In this document: piece by piece, positions 32,687 to 45,149 of the stretch
How positions within the stretch are numbered: position 1 is the first letter of the stretch
Layout: the number at the start of each line of letters is the position of its first letter
Source of the DNA: Salticus scenicus
Taxonomy: Eukaryota; Arthropoda; Arachnida; Araneae; Salticidae
Reading direction: 5' to 3'
DNA length: 64,000 bases
Assembly: GCA_963930645.1 (NCBI GenBank)
Contig: OZ005652.1
Span: forward strand, 354,032,602-354,096,601
Made by a program: the position numbers and the translations under genes
Notes under the pieces: model-generated
What the model was told of the DNA's origin: nothing
The model's input: only the letters and a program-made list of their open reading frames with translations
Databases searched by the model: none

Positions 32687-33685
32687 TTGCTTTTCTTATT
32701 CAATCAAAAGGAAAAGGCTGTTGAGAGACATCGTTTTCTGCTAGAAACAAATGGTGAACACTCTTCATCGATTAGAACATGTGAGACATGGTTTCGACAA
32801 TTTAAAAGTGGTGATTTCAATGTGAAAGACAGTGAGCGCTCCGGTAGACCACAAACATTCGAAGACGAGCAATTGCAGGCGTTGTTCGATGATGACCCAA
32901 CTCAAAGTCAACGGCAATTAGCAGAAACATTACATTTGTCACAAAAAACAATCAACAGACGTTTACGAGCGATGAGGAAGATCAATAAACTCGGTAAAAG
33001 TGTCCCACATGATTTGAATAAACATCATCAAGAAAAACGCAAAGTCACCAGTGAAATGTTGCTTCAACGCCACTAAAGGAAATCCTTTTTGCATCGAATT
33101 TTGACGGGTGACAAAAAATCGATTTATTTTGAAAAACCGAAGCGGAAAAAATAGTGGCTTCCACCTGTCGAAACTTGTCCTTCAATACCAAGGCCAAATC
33201 GTTTCGTCAAGAAGATCATGGTCTGTGTCTGGATGGACCAGAGCGGTATTGTGTATTATGAACACTTGAAGCTGAGCGAAACCGTTAATACACAAATCTA
33301 TCGCCAACAATTGATAAATTTAAACTACGCATTAATCGAAATAAGACCAGAATGGGTCAGAAGACACGTCAAAGTGATTTTGTTACACGGCAATGCGTTA
33401 TCTCACACAGGAAAACCAGTGAAAGACACCTTGAAATCGTTTGGATGGGATATCATTCCACACCCGCCATGCTCCCCAGAGCTGGTGCCATCTGATTATC
33501 ACCTTTTCGCATCAATGGGGCACGCGCTCGCAGAGCAATGCTTCAGCAATTTTGAGGAAGTTGGAAAATGGCTCGACGAATACTTTACCGTAAACGACAA
33601 GCGGTTTTTCTGGCATGGTATCCATCAATTACCTGAAAGATGGGCGAAATGTGTAGAAGCCGATGGGCAATATTTTGAATAATAA
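32687..33685 (+). pseudogene. mariner transposase (DD34D), broken
   Basis: One reading frame runs from about 32,687 to the stop after 33,682 with only two internal stops (TAA 33,074-33,076 and TAG 33,152-33,154) and no frameshift. The N-terminal part reads EKAVERHRFLLE..., SIRTCETWFRQFKSGDF and SERSGRP, the mariner DNA-binding region. ILTGDKKS carries the first catalytic aspartate (33,110). The second position, normally HDN, is HGN (33,389). The third lies in PSDYHLF (33,494), 34 residues later, as in mariners. The protein end PERWAKCVEADGQYFE is typical. About 15 N-terminal residues are replaced by unrelated sequence. It cannot encode an active enzyme. Confidence 0.9.
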
Positions 33686-33699
33686 AAAAATAATAATAA

Positions 33700-34796
33700 T
33701 TTCCATGAAAAATACATGTTTTCTTAAAAAAAAAAAAAAAAAAAAAAAAACTTATGCATACACCTATATATATATATTCAAATGTCAAATAATATTTATC
33801 ATTCTATAGATGAGATATATTTTTAAAAAGCAGTTTATCTTCAAAGCTGCTAAACAAATTTTTTCTTGTAATTTAGAAAATGTAAAATCGATGTACATAT
33901 AATATATAACTTCAACGAAGCGCAATTTATAATTATAATTTATATATTTTTTTTTATCCTCCGTTACAATTACAATATTATAATGTTCAAAGAATATTAA
34001 TTAATTTAAATTTTTAAATTAATAGATAATTATGAAATAAACACTTAAATCCATAATTTTCGATTTCGAAGATTGATTCTTTTAAGTGTGGCATAGTATC
34101 CTACTAGCAGCAGAGGAAATATATACATAATCGTCCCATTCTTCTATACATGCTAGAAAAAAAGTAAAAGTGAGAAAGAAACAGGAGAGATTGAATGTAA
34201 ACGAGTGTACGAAGATATAGTTAAAATGTGCAGATTGCATACCTTTTTCGCAAGAACGCTGGGATACAGCGTTAATCGTAATTTTCAACTTTTCTTAAAA
34301 CTTTTTTGATCTTAAGCAGAGCAGGCGTACTTCTATCCTATCTAGCACCTATCGATTTCCTTTATCTGTAATTGTAGCTACCTTAAAATTTACTTTTATA
34401 TAATTCCAAGAAACAGCGCAATCTACGAGTTATCATGCGTAAAATGTTAAACATATTTTCTCACAATAAAGTCTATTACAATATAAATAGATGCGGAGAT
34501 TTAGCAAGGGGGAAAATATAACAAAGTCACTTCTTGGCCAATATATACCTTAAATTAGGAGAGCAATACTTTTTATAATGGATATTTCACGCATCATGTC
34601 TGGTACATATTTGAAAGCAATTGAAGCTAAGGTGTAGTCTTCCCATGCACAGTAAGAATTACAGCAGAAGATCGCCACCTGCCTGTTAATATACATTGAC
34701 AATGGGTGAGGAAATATCTTCATTATGGTCCTCTTACACAAAAAGTTATGTGCAATTTTTCAAAATAGAAGGTGGAATACAGCTTTTCTTTAAATG

Positions 34797-34827
<31 letters not shown>

Positions 34828-34845
34828 ATGTCCTTCTGGCTTATT
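33700..34845. other. No gene recognised
   Basis: AT-rich DNA with poly(A) tracts at 33,726-33,750 and 34,795-34,826. Short minus-strand open stretches at 34,082-34,288 and 34,550-34,741 have no identifiable motif. Confidence 0.45.
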
Positions 34846-35503
34846 CGGAAGGTAAGGTTGATTTCTTTTTCCTTATCAAGTAGCCGCCATTTTGTTTCAA
34901 AATGTCGGCTACAAATTATTAATGGAATTGGTAAAAATATTGATGCAGGCTACGCACATATGGAGTTTTAAGCAAATCGGTTCATAAATACCTTTTTATG
35001 TGAATTTAAAATTTTCAAATGGCGGGCACTTGGAAACAAGATCGCGAATCAAGTTGGCAAACAAATATATCAAATGCATTTGTGTACAAATTTAAATCGA
35101 ATTAATTCAGAATCTCAAAAATCATCGTGTTGAAAAATTAAGTGGATCAAAATGGCAGAGAAAGTTGCGCAGTGAACTAATGTAAGATATTGTTGCAAAT
35201 TTGTAAATAATTCTATTTTTAGTTTATTCTATTTATTTATTTATTTTCGTAAATGATAAAATTTTAATTTTCTGTATTTCTAATTGTTTTAGAGTTAAAA
35301 CACCCTAATTTTCCCTTAAAAACGCATTAAAAAGCTTCAATAAGCCAGGTAATGGATTTGGCGCCAAATTTGGCGAGTTTTCTCCTTAGCGACTTTTTTG
35401 GCGAGAAAATCACTACTATCGATTTACCAAAGATGGACGCTGCAACGTGATCTGTTAACGAGCTACGTGAAATTTCTAGATTTTTCTGCGTTCGATAAAG
35501 GGG

Positions 35504-35535
35504 TATAAAAGGCGGCCAAACGCTGCAAGTCAGTC
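35504..35535 (+). promoter_or_regulatory. Solo-LTR core promoter: TATA box and initiator
   Basis: TATAAAA at 35,504-35,510 is followed by TCAGTC at 35,530-35,535, matching the arthropod initiator TCAGTY. The initiator A at 35,532 lies 28 bases after the first T of the TATA box, the usual spacing. Confidence 0.75.
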
Positions 35536-35712
35536 AAACGCAGTTGAGTTTCACCAAACGCATGCATTGCTTTTGTAGGAGTTCTGAGCTTTGCTTTATG
35601 TTAATGCTTTGATACAATTTGAACTGTGAATTTGCTGTTGACAGCTGTTATTTAAGCTGTGTTTACTGGTGAAACTAAAGTTAAACCGACCTGTATCCTG
35701 CAATTTTCTGTA

Positions 35713-35718
35713 AATAAA
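35713..35718 (+). terminator. Solo-LTR polyadenylation signal
   Basis: AATAAA about 180 bases downstream of the predicted start site, consistent with the R region ending before 35,784. Confidence 0.6.
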
Positions 35719-37367
35719 CTACTAATCTTTTGCAAATTTCGCCTTTCATTCTCGGACAACTTACGAACCCCCAAGTACGCAACAATCTTTGCAAAATAAG
35801 TCCACTGTCCAACTTTGGTTCGAATAAACTCTGTATTCCAAAGTTAGCAAAGCCTCAAGTGGCAGCATTCAAGTGGACGCAACTTGGAAATAAACTTCCC
35901 CGCCAAAATCATAGTTGTTTGAATTATAAATCCTTTTTTCAACTTTGGTTTGAATTGATTAAGTATTTCAAAAGTTACTGTGATAATAAATTTTCAAGTG
36001 GCCGCCACTTGGAAACAATATAATGGAGCAAAATGCCCAGGAAACACATCCAAGATATTTGAAGCATAGGTTTACTATTAAACTGTGGTTCGAATCAGTG
36101 CATTGTTTCAAAAGTTATTGTTATGGCAAATTTTCAAGTGGCAGTCTAAGTGGCTGCTACTTGGGAACAAAATGGCGAGACAACTTATCCAGCGAAATCA
36201 TCCAATATATTTGTATGATAAATTCATTGTCCATCTTTAGTTCAAATTAAACCAGCATTTCAAAAATTATCGAAATAAGACATTTTCGAGTGGAATTCAC
36301 TTGAAAATAAAACGTTGGAGCAACTTGGTTAAGAAACTCATCCAAGATATTTATAAGACAACACACTGTCCAAATTTGGTTTGATTTGGAGTATTATTTC
36401 GGAAGTTATCTTTATTTTAAATTTTCAAGTGGTAGCCTGATTTCAAGTGGCCCCGCTTAACCTAAGATATCCACCACTTTATTGAAAATGGCGGATGAAG
36501 TTCATTGAGGTACTTATATAATCTATGTATACATTAAAATTCAAACAAATTCTGAATACGCTTTTTACAATTTGAATTCGAAATTTTCAAGTGGTTTCCA
36601 CTTGAAAAGAAAATGGCGCATCAACTTGATTAACAATCTCATTTAAGATATGTATAAGATAAATTAAGACACTGTCGAAATTTGGTTCGATTTGGCGCAT
36701 TATTTCTGAAGTCGTTGCGATTTTAAATTTTCAAGTGGTAACCTGATTTCAAGTGGCTCCGCTTATTTTAAGATATCTGCCACTTTATTAAAAATGGCGG
36801 ATATAGTTCATTAATAAATTTTATTGAGATCCTTATGTGGTCTATATTTACATCAAAATTCAAACAAATTCGGAATACGATTTTTACAGTTTGAATTTGA
36901 AATTTTCAAGCGGTCTCCACTTGAAAAGAAAATGGCGCATCAACTTGGTTAACAATCTCATTTAAGATATTTTTAAGATAAGTTAAGAGACTGTCCAAGT
37001 TTGGTTCGATTTGAAGTATTATTGCGGAAGTTATTTGGATTTTAAATTGTCAAGTGGTAGCCTGATTTCAAGTGGCCTCGCTTAACTTAAAATATCTGCC
37101 ACTTTATTAAAAATGGCGGATAAACTTCATTAACAAACTTCATTGAGACCCTTATGTGTCCTGTATTTACATCAAAATTCAAGCAAATCCTGCTTTAAAT
37201 ATGGTTTTTACGATTTGCGTTGTAAATTTTCAAGTGGCTGCCACTTAAAAACAAAAAGTCGGAGCAACTTGATTAACGAACTCATCCAAGATATTTATAA
37301 GTTCACTGTTAAAGTTAGGTTCGATTTGGAGTATTATTTCGAGAGTTATCGTGCTGAAAAAATTTTC

Positions 37368-37368
<1 letters not shown>

Positions 37369-37422
<54 letters not shown>

Positions 37423-37470
37423 TTATAAACGAAGTGATTGCAATAGGTCGATTTCTAAAGAAATCAACCT

Positions 37471-37501
<31 letters not shown>

Positions 37502-37512
37502 TTGTGTGTGTA
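37369..37512. repeat. (AT)n, then (AT)n(TG)n microsatellites
   Basis: AT run at 37,369-37,418, about 50 bases of unique sequence, then an AT run passing into TG at 37,471-37,510. The open stretches across this region on both strands encode only repeat-derived residues. Confidence 0.9.
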
Positions 37513-37794
37513 AGAACTCATTAGTCAAAAAAGCTTGAAATAATTTCGTTTTATTCGTTAAAATTTCAGTAGTTAGAAGTTAATAATATAATCGTGGTTA
37601 ATAAATAAAAGTTTTATATATGAAAAAAGCATACTTAAAAACATTATATATAAATTTGTATCAAACCGAAATTCAGGAACTAATTTTTATTTTATGTTGC
37701 ATGAAAGCTTAAAAAATGTAAATAAGTGAATAAAACTTACTCATTTAAATAGGCATGCTAATTTTTTTTTTCATTTAAAAGAGAATATTTCAAG

Positions 37795-38240
37795 CTTTAG
37801 AATAAAGTTTTAATACACAAAAAAAAAAAAAAAAAAAAAAAATATCTTACTTATATTTAAGAACTGAAGATATTTGTAATTTATTCTAATGTTTAGTAAA
37901 GATGATCCAAAATTTGATGATATTTCCACGTCTCCATTTTATTGTATAATTTATAAAACATGCTTTTCACATCTTTATGCTTCTTTTTGGCTTTGGGTCA
38001 AGCAAAAGAATCGTGTTATAGCTAAAGTATCATTTTTTGAAGCTTCTGTGTTGTTAGAGATAAGACTTTTTATAGTTTTATTGGAAAATAAAAAATAAAA
38101 AATTGTCTAATGTACTATAAAAGAAAACTTATTAAGAAATATTGAAAAACATTAAAAGTTTTGTCAAAATAATCTGTATTTTGTCATAAAATACAATTTA
38201 ATAAGAGCTACATTTTAATAAGCTCTAAAATACAATTTCG
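37795..38240 (+). repeat. Duplicated block shared with 944-1,400
   Basis: Unit-B counterpart, with an extra poly(A) tract at 37,819-37,841. The 69-codon open stretch at 37,889-38,098 is not open in the unit-A copy. Confidence 0.75.
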
Positions 38241-39071
38241 TAAGAATAATTTTTTTTTAATGAATTTCAACAAAAAATGAAAACGTACTAGAAACATTGA
38301 TTATGTGTGCACAGTCAAAACATTTCTCTAAATTCTGTTGAAAATTACAATAAAGTAAATAAATAAATAAATTTTAAAACTTATGTCCTGTCAAAGATAA
38401 ATGATTTATTTGAACTGGCTTCTTGCAATTGAAAATAACACATTTTATAAACAGATAATAATCATAAAAAAAAAAAAAAAAAGTTAATTTTACAAAGTTA
38501 GATTACATTTGTTTAAGCCTCTTTAATATTAAACCAGTTAATCTTGTATATACGATCGGTATTTTTTAAAAGACTAACTATTTTCATTTAATGTTAAGTG
38601 TAATATGTTGATATTATAAATGTATTAAATCATGCTTATCATCAAGAAAAAAAGCTTTCGTAGATAACCAGTGAAACGTCCAGGACAAAATAAGTTTTTT
38701 TTTTTTTATTTTTATTTTTTTTAATGTCTCGAAATATTTTGTAAAATATTTAGAGCAAAATATTTTTTGAGATGAAAGCTTCATGTGAAAGTCAACAGAA
38801 AATTTAGCTTTCATATGATAACTTATGTAAGACAAAAGGCGACATACGTCGGATTTTTTTTTTTTTTTTTTTTATAGAAACTACTAAAGCGATATTTATG
38901 AAAATGTACTCCGATCGGGTTAAAGTAAAGCAAAATCCTGTTTTCAAGGAAATTATTCCAATAATTTTAATTTAAAAAAAAAAATAAAGTTAGAGTATTT
39001 TTCTGATAACGTTTGATACAGCACCCACTAGTAAAATACGCTCTTCCTGGGTAAAATATCACAAAACCCCG

Positions 39072-39104
<33 letters not shown>

Positions 39105-39443
39105 GTTACTATTATTATTGTTGTTGTTGTTATTTAATAGCTCTAACGATATTTTCAAAACTTGGCAGATAAATGTATTTTTAAAATTTGGACTTGATAT
39201 TATTGTTTGATCTAATCAGTAAAAGAAATATATATATTACTGTAACCCGTTTACCGCCCGTATCAACAACAATAAAAACAGAAAATCCAAATGCGATGAA
39301 AAACTTGACCAACTCAATGATGACCGGTTGCAGATTGCCGATTACCAATTCAATGAAATATAATTATTATACGTTATATTTACTGAGAAACATCTCATTT
39401 CATAAAATAGCTCAAACTATAGTTAATTTAATATATATATATA
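38241..39443. other. No gene recognised
   Basis: AT-rich DNA with T-rich runs at 38,697-38,730 and 38,853-38,872 and an (ATT)n/(GTT)n trinucleotide tract at 39,072-39,136. The minus-strand open stretch across this tract would encode a run of asparagines and is not credible as a gene. Confidence 0.5.
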
Positions 39444-39760
39444 CTAGTATATAACCCCATCGAAAATGACGGAATGTGAAATAAATGAACGTAGTGAATC
39501 AACAAAGGCTTTGCCTGCTTCGCTGGTCACTATATTTAAAGGAAAGTCTTTTATATAGCTTTATGAACAAAATTAAAACAAAAAAAGAACCATGAAATTG
39601 CTCAAACGCTCGCTTCCTGTCTCCGCTGCCTTTGGCAGCAACCTACTCATTCGCAGACTCTCGGGCGCCCATGACAATAGCTTACCACTGAACTTTCATA
39701 TGGGTGCTTATCAGATGACAGTTTCGAAACGGAAAGTATCGAAAAAATTGAAGTGGCACT
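39444..39760 (-). mobile_element. Helitron 3' end, minus strand
   Basis: The complement ends GGGGTTATATACTAG followed by T, a Helitron-style CTAG|T end. About 65 bases inside it reads GTGACCAGCGAAGCAGGC, nearly identical to GTGACCAGCGAAGCGGGC near the end of the Helitron at 9,940. A GC-rich part (39,600-39,680) resembles the same element's 3' region. The 5' end is not found. Confidence 0.55.
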
Positions 39761-41990
39761 TTTATATTTAAACCACAGTTACATATGAACAACACGATAC
39801 GTGTTGTATATAATATTTTCTTTCACGTTATTTTCTACATTTATTTGATTTATTCGATCAACTATAAAACGACAACAATTTCACGCCAAATATAATATTA
39901 CAATATGCTATGATCGGCTACATCTATCGCATGAGACAATTTTTTGTGGTTATAATAGTAGTTGAGTTAGTTAATAGTAGTTGGTATATAGAAAAATAAA
40001 TATTTAAATATATAAATCTGATCATAGTACAACCTTAATATAGCTTCCCTTGTCTACTTTTGAATTTTTATCGCCATTTTAGACAAAAATACATAATTTA
40101 TGTGATTTTTTTTCTCTTTCTTTTTTTTCATTTTCCTTCCCTTTCTTTTCTGTTTTTCAATATTTTATAATTTATTTATATTTTTGATGCGCTAACTTGG
40201 CTTAAAGTGTCTTTCACATAAGGAGAGTTCTTGGCGAAAAATGCCCGATCTATTTTAGCATCAAAATTTTAATATATTACCCAGGATTATCAATGAATTA
40301 GCTTTCATGCCAAGCGCGATTCATCCGTGCCAAAAAAAGTTTAAACAAAACAAAAAAGAAAAAAAAAATCTAAAATTGAAGTATATTAAAAAAGGTTATG
40401 GTTGTATTTTTACTCCATTTTCATATGCACGAGTAAATTTAATATATGTAGTATGTAACGTGGTCCAGTTACGATTAATTTTGTTTAGTAACGATACGAT
40501 AGTGACTAACGATACGTGAATAAAAAATAATACATAAACAATATTTAAGCACGCGGACTCAGTTCAGCGATCTAATATAATATTACGACATTTGTACGAT
40601 GATATCATTTTATAGAAAAAATGTATTTTTAAAGGTTGCATTTTTACAATCTCTGCAAGCCTCATTTTAAATCTAGCGATGTTTTAATGATATAATCCCC
40701 ATGTGAACTTTTGTCATAAATTGACTAAAAAACGCAATAATAAAAAGTATAATCAAAATAAGTACTAAGTTTTTTTAACACAAAATTATGCAAAAATAAA
40801 TTAATCAATAAAAATGTATCGCCAACATGATGACAAAAATTTAAAAATCGGGGTCTTATACAAAATCTGTCCTGCCTCACGAAGTATGACAATTAGGTCG
40901 TTAAACATGAATTTTATTTTTAAATCTTTCTTGAATGATATTGGTTTGATTATCATTAGCATTTCATCGCAAAATATTAATTTTTTTCTAATAATAATTT
41001 GGCTTCTGAGGAATTAAAATTCGGTGGGAAATTTGGCTTAAGGTTTATGAGTTTCAAAATTTAAAGGTAAATAAGTTTACTGTTATTTTATATATTTTTT
41101 TATCTTTCGCGTGAGAGCATATTTCATTTTATGCTAAAATAATAAATAATAATAATAAATAAATTAATAAATAAATAAATTAATTAATAAATAAATTACT
41201 GGTAAATTTTTTGGCAACAATTATAAATTTAAATGTCCAAATTTGAAGTTATTGCCAGATTATTATTTTCATATTTTAATTAATTTTAAAAAATCTAATC
41301 AAACCTTCGTTACAAATAAGATATCAAATGAAAGGGGCTTTTTTTTTTAATCCGTCCGACTAAACAGCTTATCGATCGGACGATTAGAATAGTCGTCATT
41401 TTATTTTTGCAATCTTGGTTTACTTTCATATCCTAAAAATGAAGGTTAATTTTTAGGATATAGGTATTATTCTCTGATGTACGATTGCATGATCCTAAAA
41501 ATGAGTCAGTAGATAAATGTCTATATAACGATAATTTCGGAAAACAATTACTTGCTTTTACTTAACAAGTGATTTTTTAAGTAATTCCGAGGTGTTTTTC
41601 TAAGTGATGCACTTTATTCCAAATGAGAAAACATAATTTCTGCTTTGTATATTAAATTTGTAAATATGTGTAACAATAATAAATTTAAATAAAATAATAC
41701 CTATTTCGATATATCTGTTTCAGGTGTCATAATCAAATTTAAAATATGTAACAAAATTCTTCAGGTTTATCCCTAGATTTTTTTAGGATTTTTATATATA
41801 ATTACATACAAAAAACGAGATCAAATTTAATTGGCAATGGTGAGGTCAAATTTACAAATATAATTCCGTGGAAATTTCGGAAATTATCCTGGATATTACA
41901 GTTCTTAGTATATAATACATATTTAAGTAAAACATTCTGCAGAAAATAAAACATTTACTTTCTGTACAGTCAAACCTCGAATAATGCAGT
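39761..41990. other. No gene recognised
   Basis: AT-rich DNA with pyrimidine-rich and (AAAT)n-like stretches (41,140-41,205). It contains one perfect hairpin at 41,428-41,461. Short plus-strand open stretches at 40,307-40,519 and 40,814-41,017 carry no motif. Confidence 0.45.
41428..41461. repeat. Perfect 13-bp hairpin
   Basis: ATATCCTAAAAAT and its complement ATTTTTAGGATAT are separated by 8 bases. A further ATCCTAAAAATGA lies at about 41,491. Confidence 0.8.
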
Positions 41991-42162
41991 GACTTGATTT
42001 GTTATGAGGAAATGTAAATAAAAAACTTCAATTTTTTAATGCTTATTTTCTATGTCTGTTTGCATGGTGTGTGCTGTATTACACAGTAGATTTTATAACT
42101 CTTGCAATTTTCGTCATTCCAATGATTTTTTATTGTTATGAATATAACTCAGACAGAAATTG

Positions 42163-42195
<33 letters not shown>

Positions 42196-42483
42196 TTCTT
42201 TTAAAGTATTCATGTTTAGGAATTTTACAATGTGGTAAGAGTAATAATAAAACAATAGATAAAATACGAGTGATATGTGGCATATTAACAAATTTCATAG
42301 ATCACAAACCAATAGATGCTGAATTGTATGATATTTTACACACCTTTTCCTAAGTAATTCCTTTTAATCTTATTTAATGTAGAAACTGGTACAAAAATAT
42401 ATGTAAAATAAAATCCTATTAAAATTTTCAGAAGGGAAAGTGCAATTTAACAGCCATACATATGTTTAATAATACATTAATAC

Positions 42484-42542
<59 letters not shown>

Positions 42543-43885
42543 ACTTATCTTTATGAAAGTAAGATAAAATAAAATAAAGTAATTCGATACGTTATTTTAT
42601 TGCTAAAATGCAAAATGCATTTGTTAAAATATTTGAAGCTTTTTATCAATGGCAAATCACCGTGTTGAATTGAACATTTAAATGTAATAGTATATTTATT
42701 TCGGAAGTAAGGTAAAAAATGCTTACAAACATGTAAATATTTTAAAAATATAACGGATAATCAAATTGTTTTGAATTTTCTTTTACAAAAAAATTCGGAT
42801 AAATAATACATTAGCATTTTATTTGCGTTTTAATCTGAATCAGTAGTCAAATCAGTTATTTATAAATATCTATAATAGCACATTTTACTTCTCAAAATGT
42901 ACACACATTCTAAAATATGTTAAATATATTTTTCTATGAATTGTTTCTTCGCTTTATTTCTGAAATATAATTAAACTCTGTTCATATAAATGATGGAGAT
43001 ATATATATGGAGAGAAAATATAGAGAAAGATGTCGAAATCGTTTAATTAATTTTACCTACAGCGCACATTTTATGAAATACTAAATTTATTAAATTCATT
43101 TGTTTTGGTATAATTTAAACTCCGCTCGACCGCACAAGAATTTATGTTATGCCTTGAATGTAAATTTAATTTATATTCAGTATTCACTTCTTTATAGACT
43201 CCATTAATTGGAAATCAATAAATTAAAGATTCAGTTTTGCGCCTTTTAGGAAACTGCTGTTGTATAATATAAGAATCGATTTCATGCTCTTGTAACTTTT
43301 TAATTATGACCAGTACATAAATAAATCTAAAAACCTTTACATTTTGTAAAGAATTTGCCAAAAGAAAAAGAAAATAAGAAAGAAAGAAAATAAAATAACA
43401 TGTCGTAAATTTGTTAAAAGTACAAAATCAATGTTTATATAAATAACATATAGCTTAGCTTTCATCTTTATTTGTGCAAACATTTAAAATATTATTTAGT
43501 ATTTAATTTAAATGCTTTTCATTAATTATTATTAACATTTTTCAAAATTGTTTTTTAATAATATATTACATGCAATGTGTTAAATATATTTAGATTAATA
43601 TTAATTAATATACATTTAAATAATACAAATAAGATTTTAATATATGTTTGATTATTTTTTTTTATTAAGTAATACGATAGCTTACTAAAAATGATATTTA
43701 TCACATTGGTCTTGAACTACTTCGATCACAGCAAGTTTTATTAAAGAATAACTGAAATATTTTTGCATACTGTCTTATCACACTTCAAAATATGTGTAAA
43801 AATGACATTTTGAGTAATTTCGTTATTTAAAAGGTTACTCATATATCTATAAAGGAAAAACTGTTCAATTTTAAAATGAAGTTAT
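41991..43885 (+). repeat. Duplicated block shared with 5,101-5,785 and 6,659-7,860
   Basis: Continuous here, whereas the unit-A counterpart is interrupted by retroposon copy 1. It includes a poly(A) tract at 42,164-42,193 and an (AT)n run at 42,486-42,539. The 71-codon open stretch at 42,138-42,353 crosses the poly(A) tract and is not conserved. Confidence 0.8.
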
Positions 43886-44380
43886 ATATATATATATATA
43901 TATATATGTATTTATATATGTGCGCGCGTGTGTGTGTGTATTGCAGAAACCAATCATCTCAGCATACAATTAAAAGTTTAAAAATTATACATAAAATGTG
44001 TTTTTAAAATAGATAAATATAATAAATATAATAAATATATTTAATATTTATCTTTTCTATAACAATCACACACACAATTATTTTAAAATATTCTTATACA
44101 TGCATATACACATGAGTACGAAAAATGGAACATTAGATAAAATACAGTTAAATGTAGAAACACGGACACAGACGAACATACATACACACGCTCACACACA
44201 TACATATATACATGTATATATAATATACATATGAGTGTGCGTGTGCATGTGAATGTGAATGTGGATGTAATACTATGTTAAAATTGTATGTTACAAATAC
44301 TACACTCTATGCTACATTATATTGTAAAAATGAAATATACAGTTATGTTTATTAACAGATTAATCTTGAATATCTGCTGG
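43886..44380. other. Microsatellite-rich insertion relative to unit A
   Basis: (AT)n, a GCGCGTGTGTGT tract, CACACA tracts and GTGAATGTGGATGT-like repeats. No counterpart is seen in unit A. No gene. Confidence 0.5.
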
Positions 44381-44847
44381 GGAGGCCTACAGTTTTGTGG
44401 AATATCGTAGGTAGAGTCTTTTAAAGTACCCCTAGCATGTTTTCATACAAGTTTCGAAAAAAAAAAAAAATAAAGATCGTGGAAAAATAGGCATCTTCCA
44501 ATTGACTAGGCCGACAAGTCCAATATGAGTTTAAACCTGGAACTAATTCTTTACAGCATTTAGAACCGGACTACGGCCATATGTCAAACTCTTGTGTTGA
44601 ATTATGTGAGATATTACTCTTCGTCATACCTGTCGGATATTTTCAATGTTTACTGATATAGGTATTGCCAGTCTGCCAGTATTATATAATTAACAAATAA
44701 GTTACATCGAAGATTTTATTGTTAATAAATATAATCGAAAAATTACTTTTTGCATCATATTTCATTCTTTCTTGCACTAGATAATGTTGCCACAGATAAT
44801 GTTCATCAAAATAATGTTTATTTAGTGATTTTCGCATATTAGAGCAA

Positions 44848-44885
<38 letters not shown>

Positions 44886-45030
44886 AATAAATAGAATCGA
44901 AAGTTTACTTTTTGCATCATATTTCATTCTTTCTTGCACTAGATAATGTTGCCACAGATAATGTTCATCAAAATAATGTTTATTTAGTGATTTTCGCATA
45001 TTAAAGCAAATCATATATATATATATATTC

Positions 45031-45067
<37 letters not shown>

Positions 45068-45116
45068 TACATAGATAGGTATGGTGATATTAAATTTGTA
45101 TCTTTAAAATTTAACG

Positions 45117-45149
<33 letters not shown>

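Larger units (their letters stand above)
35191..35784 (+). mobile_element. Solo LTR of a Ty3/gypsy-like retrotransposon
   Basis: A 594 bp block starts TGTTGCAAATTTG and ends TACGCAACA, that is, TG...CA with short terminal inverted repeats TGTTGC/GCAACA. It interrupts a unit of the surrounding tandem array. Flanking tetranucleotides are ATAT and ATCT, compatible with a 4 bp target duplication with one change. It contains a TATA box, an initiator and a polyadenylation signal in the order expected of U3-R-U5. No internal coding sequence follows, so the element was reduced to one LTR by recombination. Assignment to the gypsy group is inference. Confidence 0.75.
34850..37345 (+). repeat. Tandem array built on TCAAGTGG palindromes
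   Basis: Diverged units of about 140-178 bp share the order AAATTTTCAAGTGG, CCACTTGGAAACAAAATGGCG, CAACTTG, CTCATCCAAGATATTTATAAG, CACTGTCCAAATTTGGTTCGA and GTATTATTTC. From 36,424 on, units alternate in length and form pairs of about 305-322 bp (TTTTCAAGTGG at 36,424, 36,728 and about 37,050). TCAAGTGG or its complement appears at least a dozen times, often as an inverted pair (CAAGTGGCCGCCACTTG near 35,995). The solo LTR at 35,191 sits inside one unit. Open stretches at 35,730-36,250 are fortuitous. Confidence 0.8.

Noticed and set aside
34850..37345. CRISPR array
   Set aside because: The repeats are long, diverged and without unique spacers, and the window is eukaryotic.
38967..39158. Minus-strand frame encoding an asparagine run
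   Set aside because: The run is the translation of a trinucleotide repeat; no flanking domain or conserved start.
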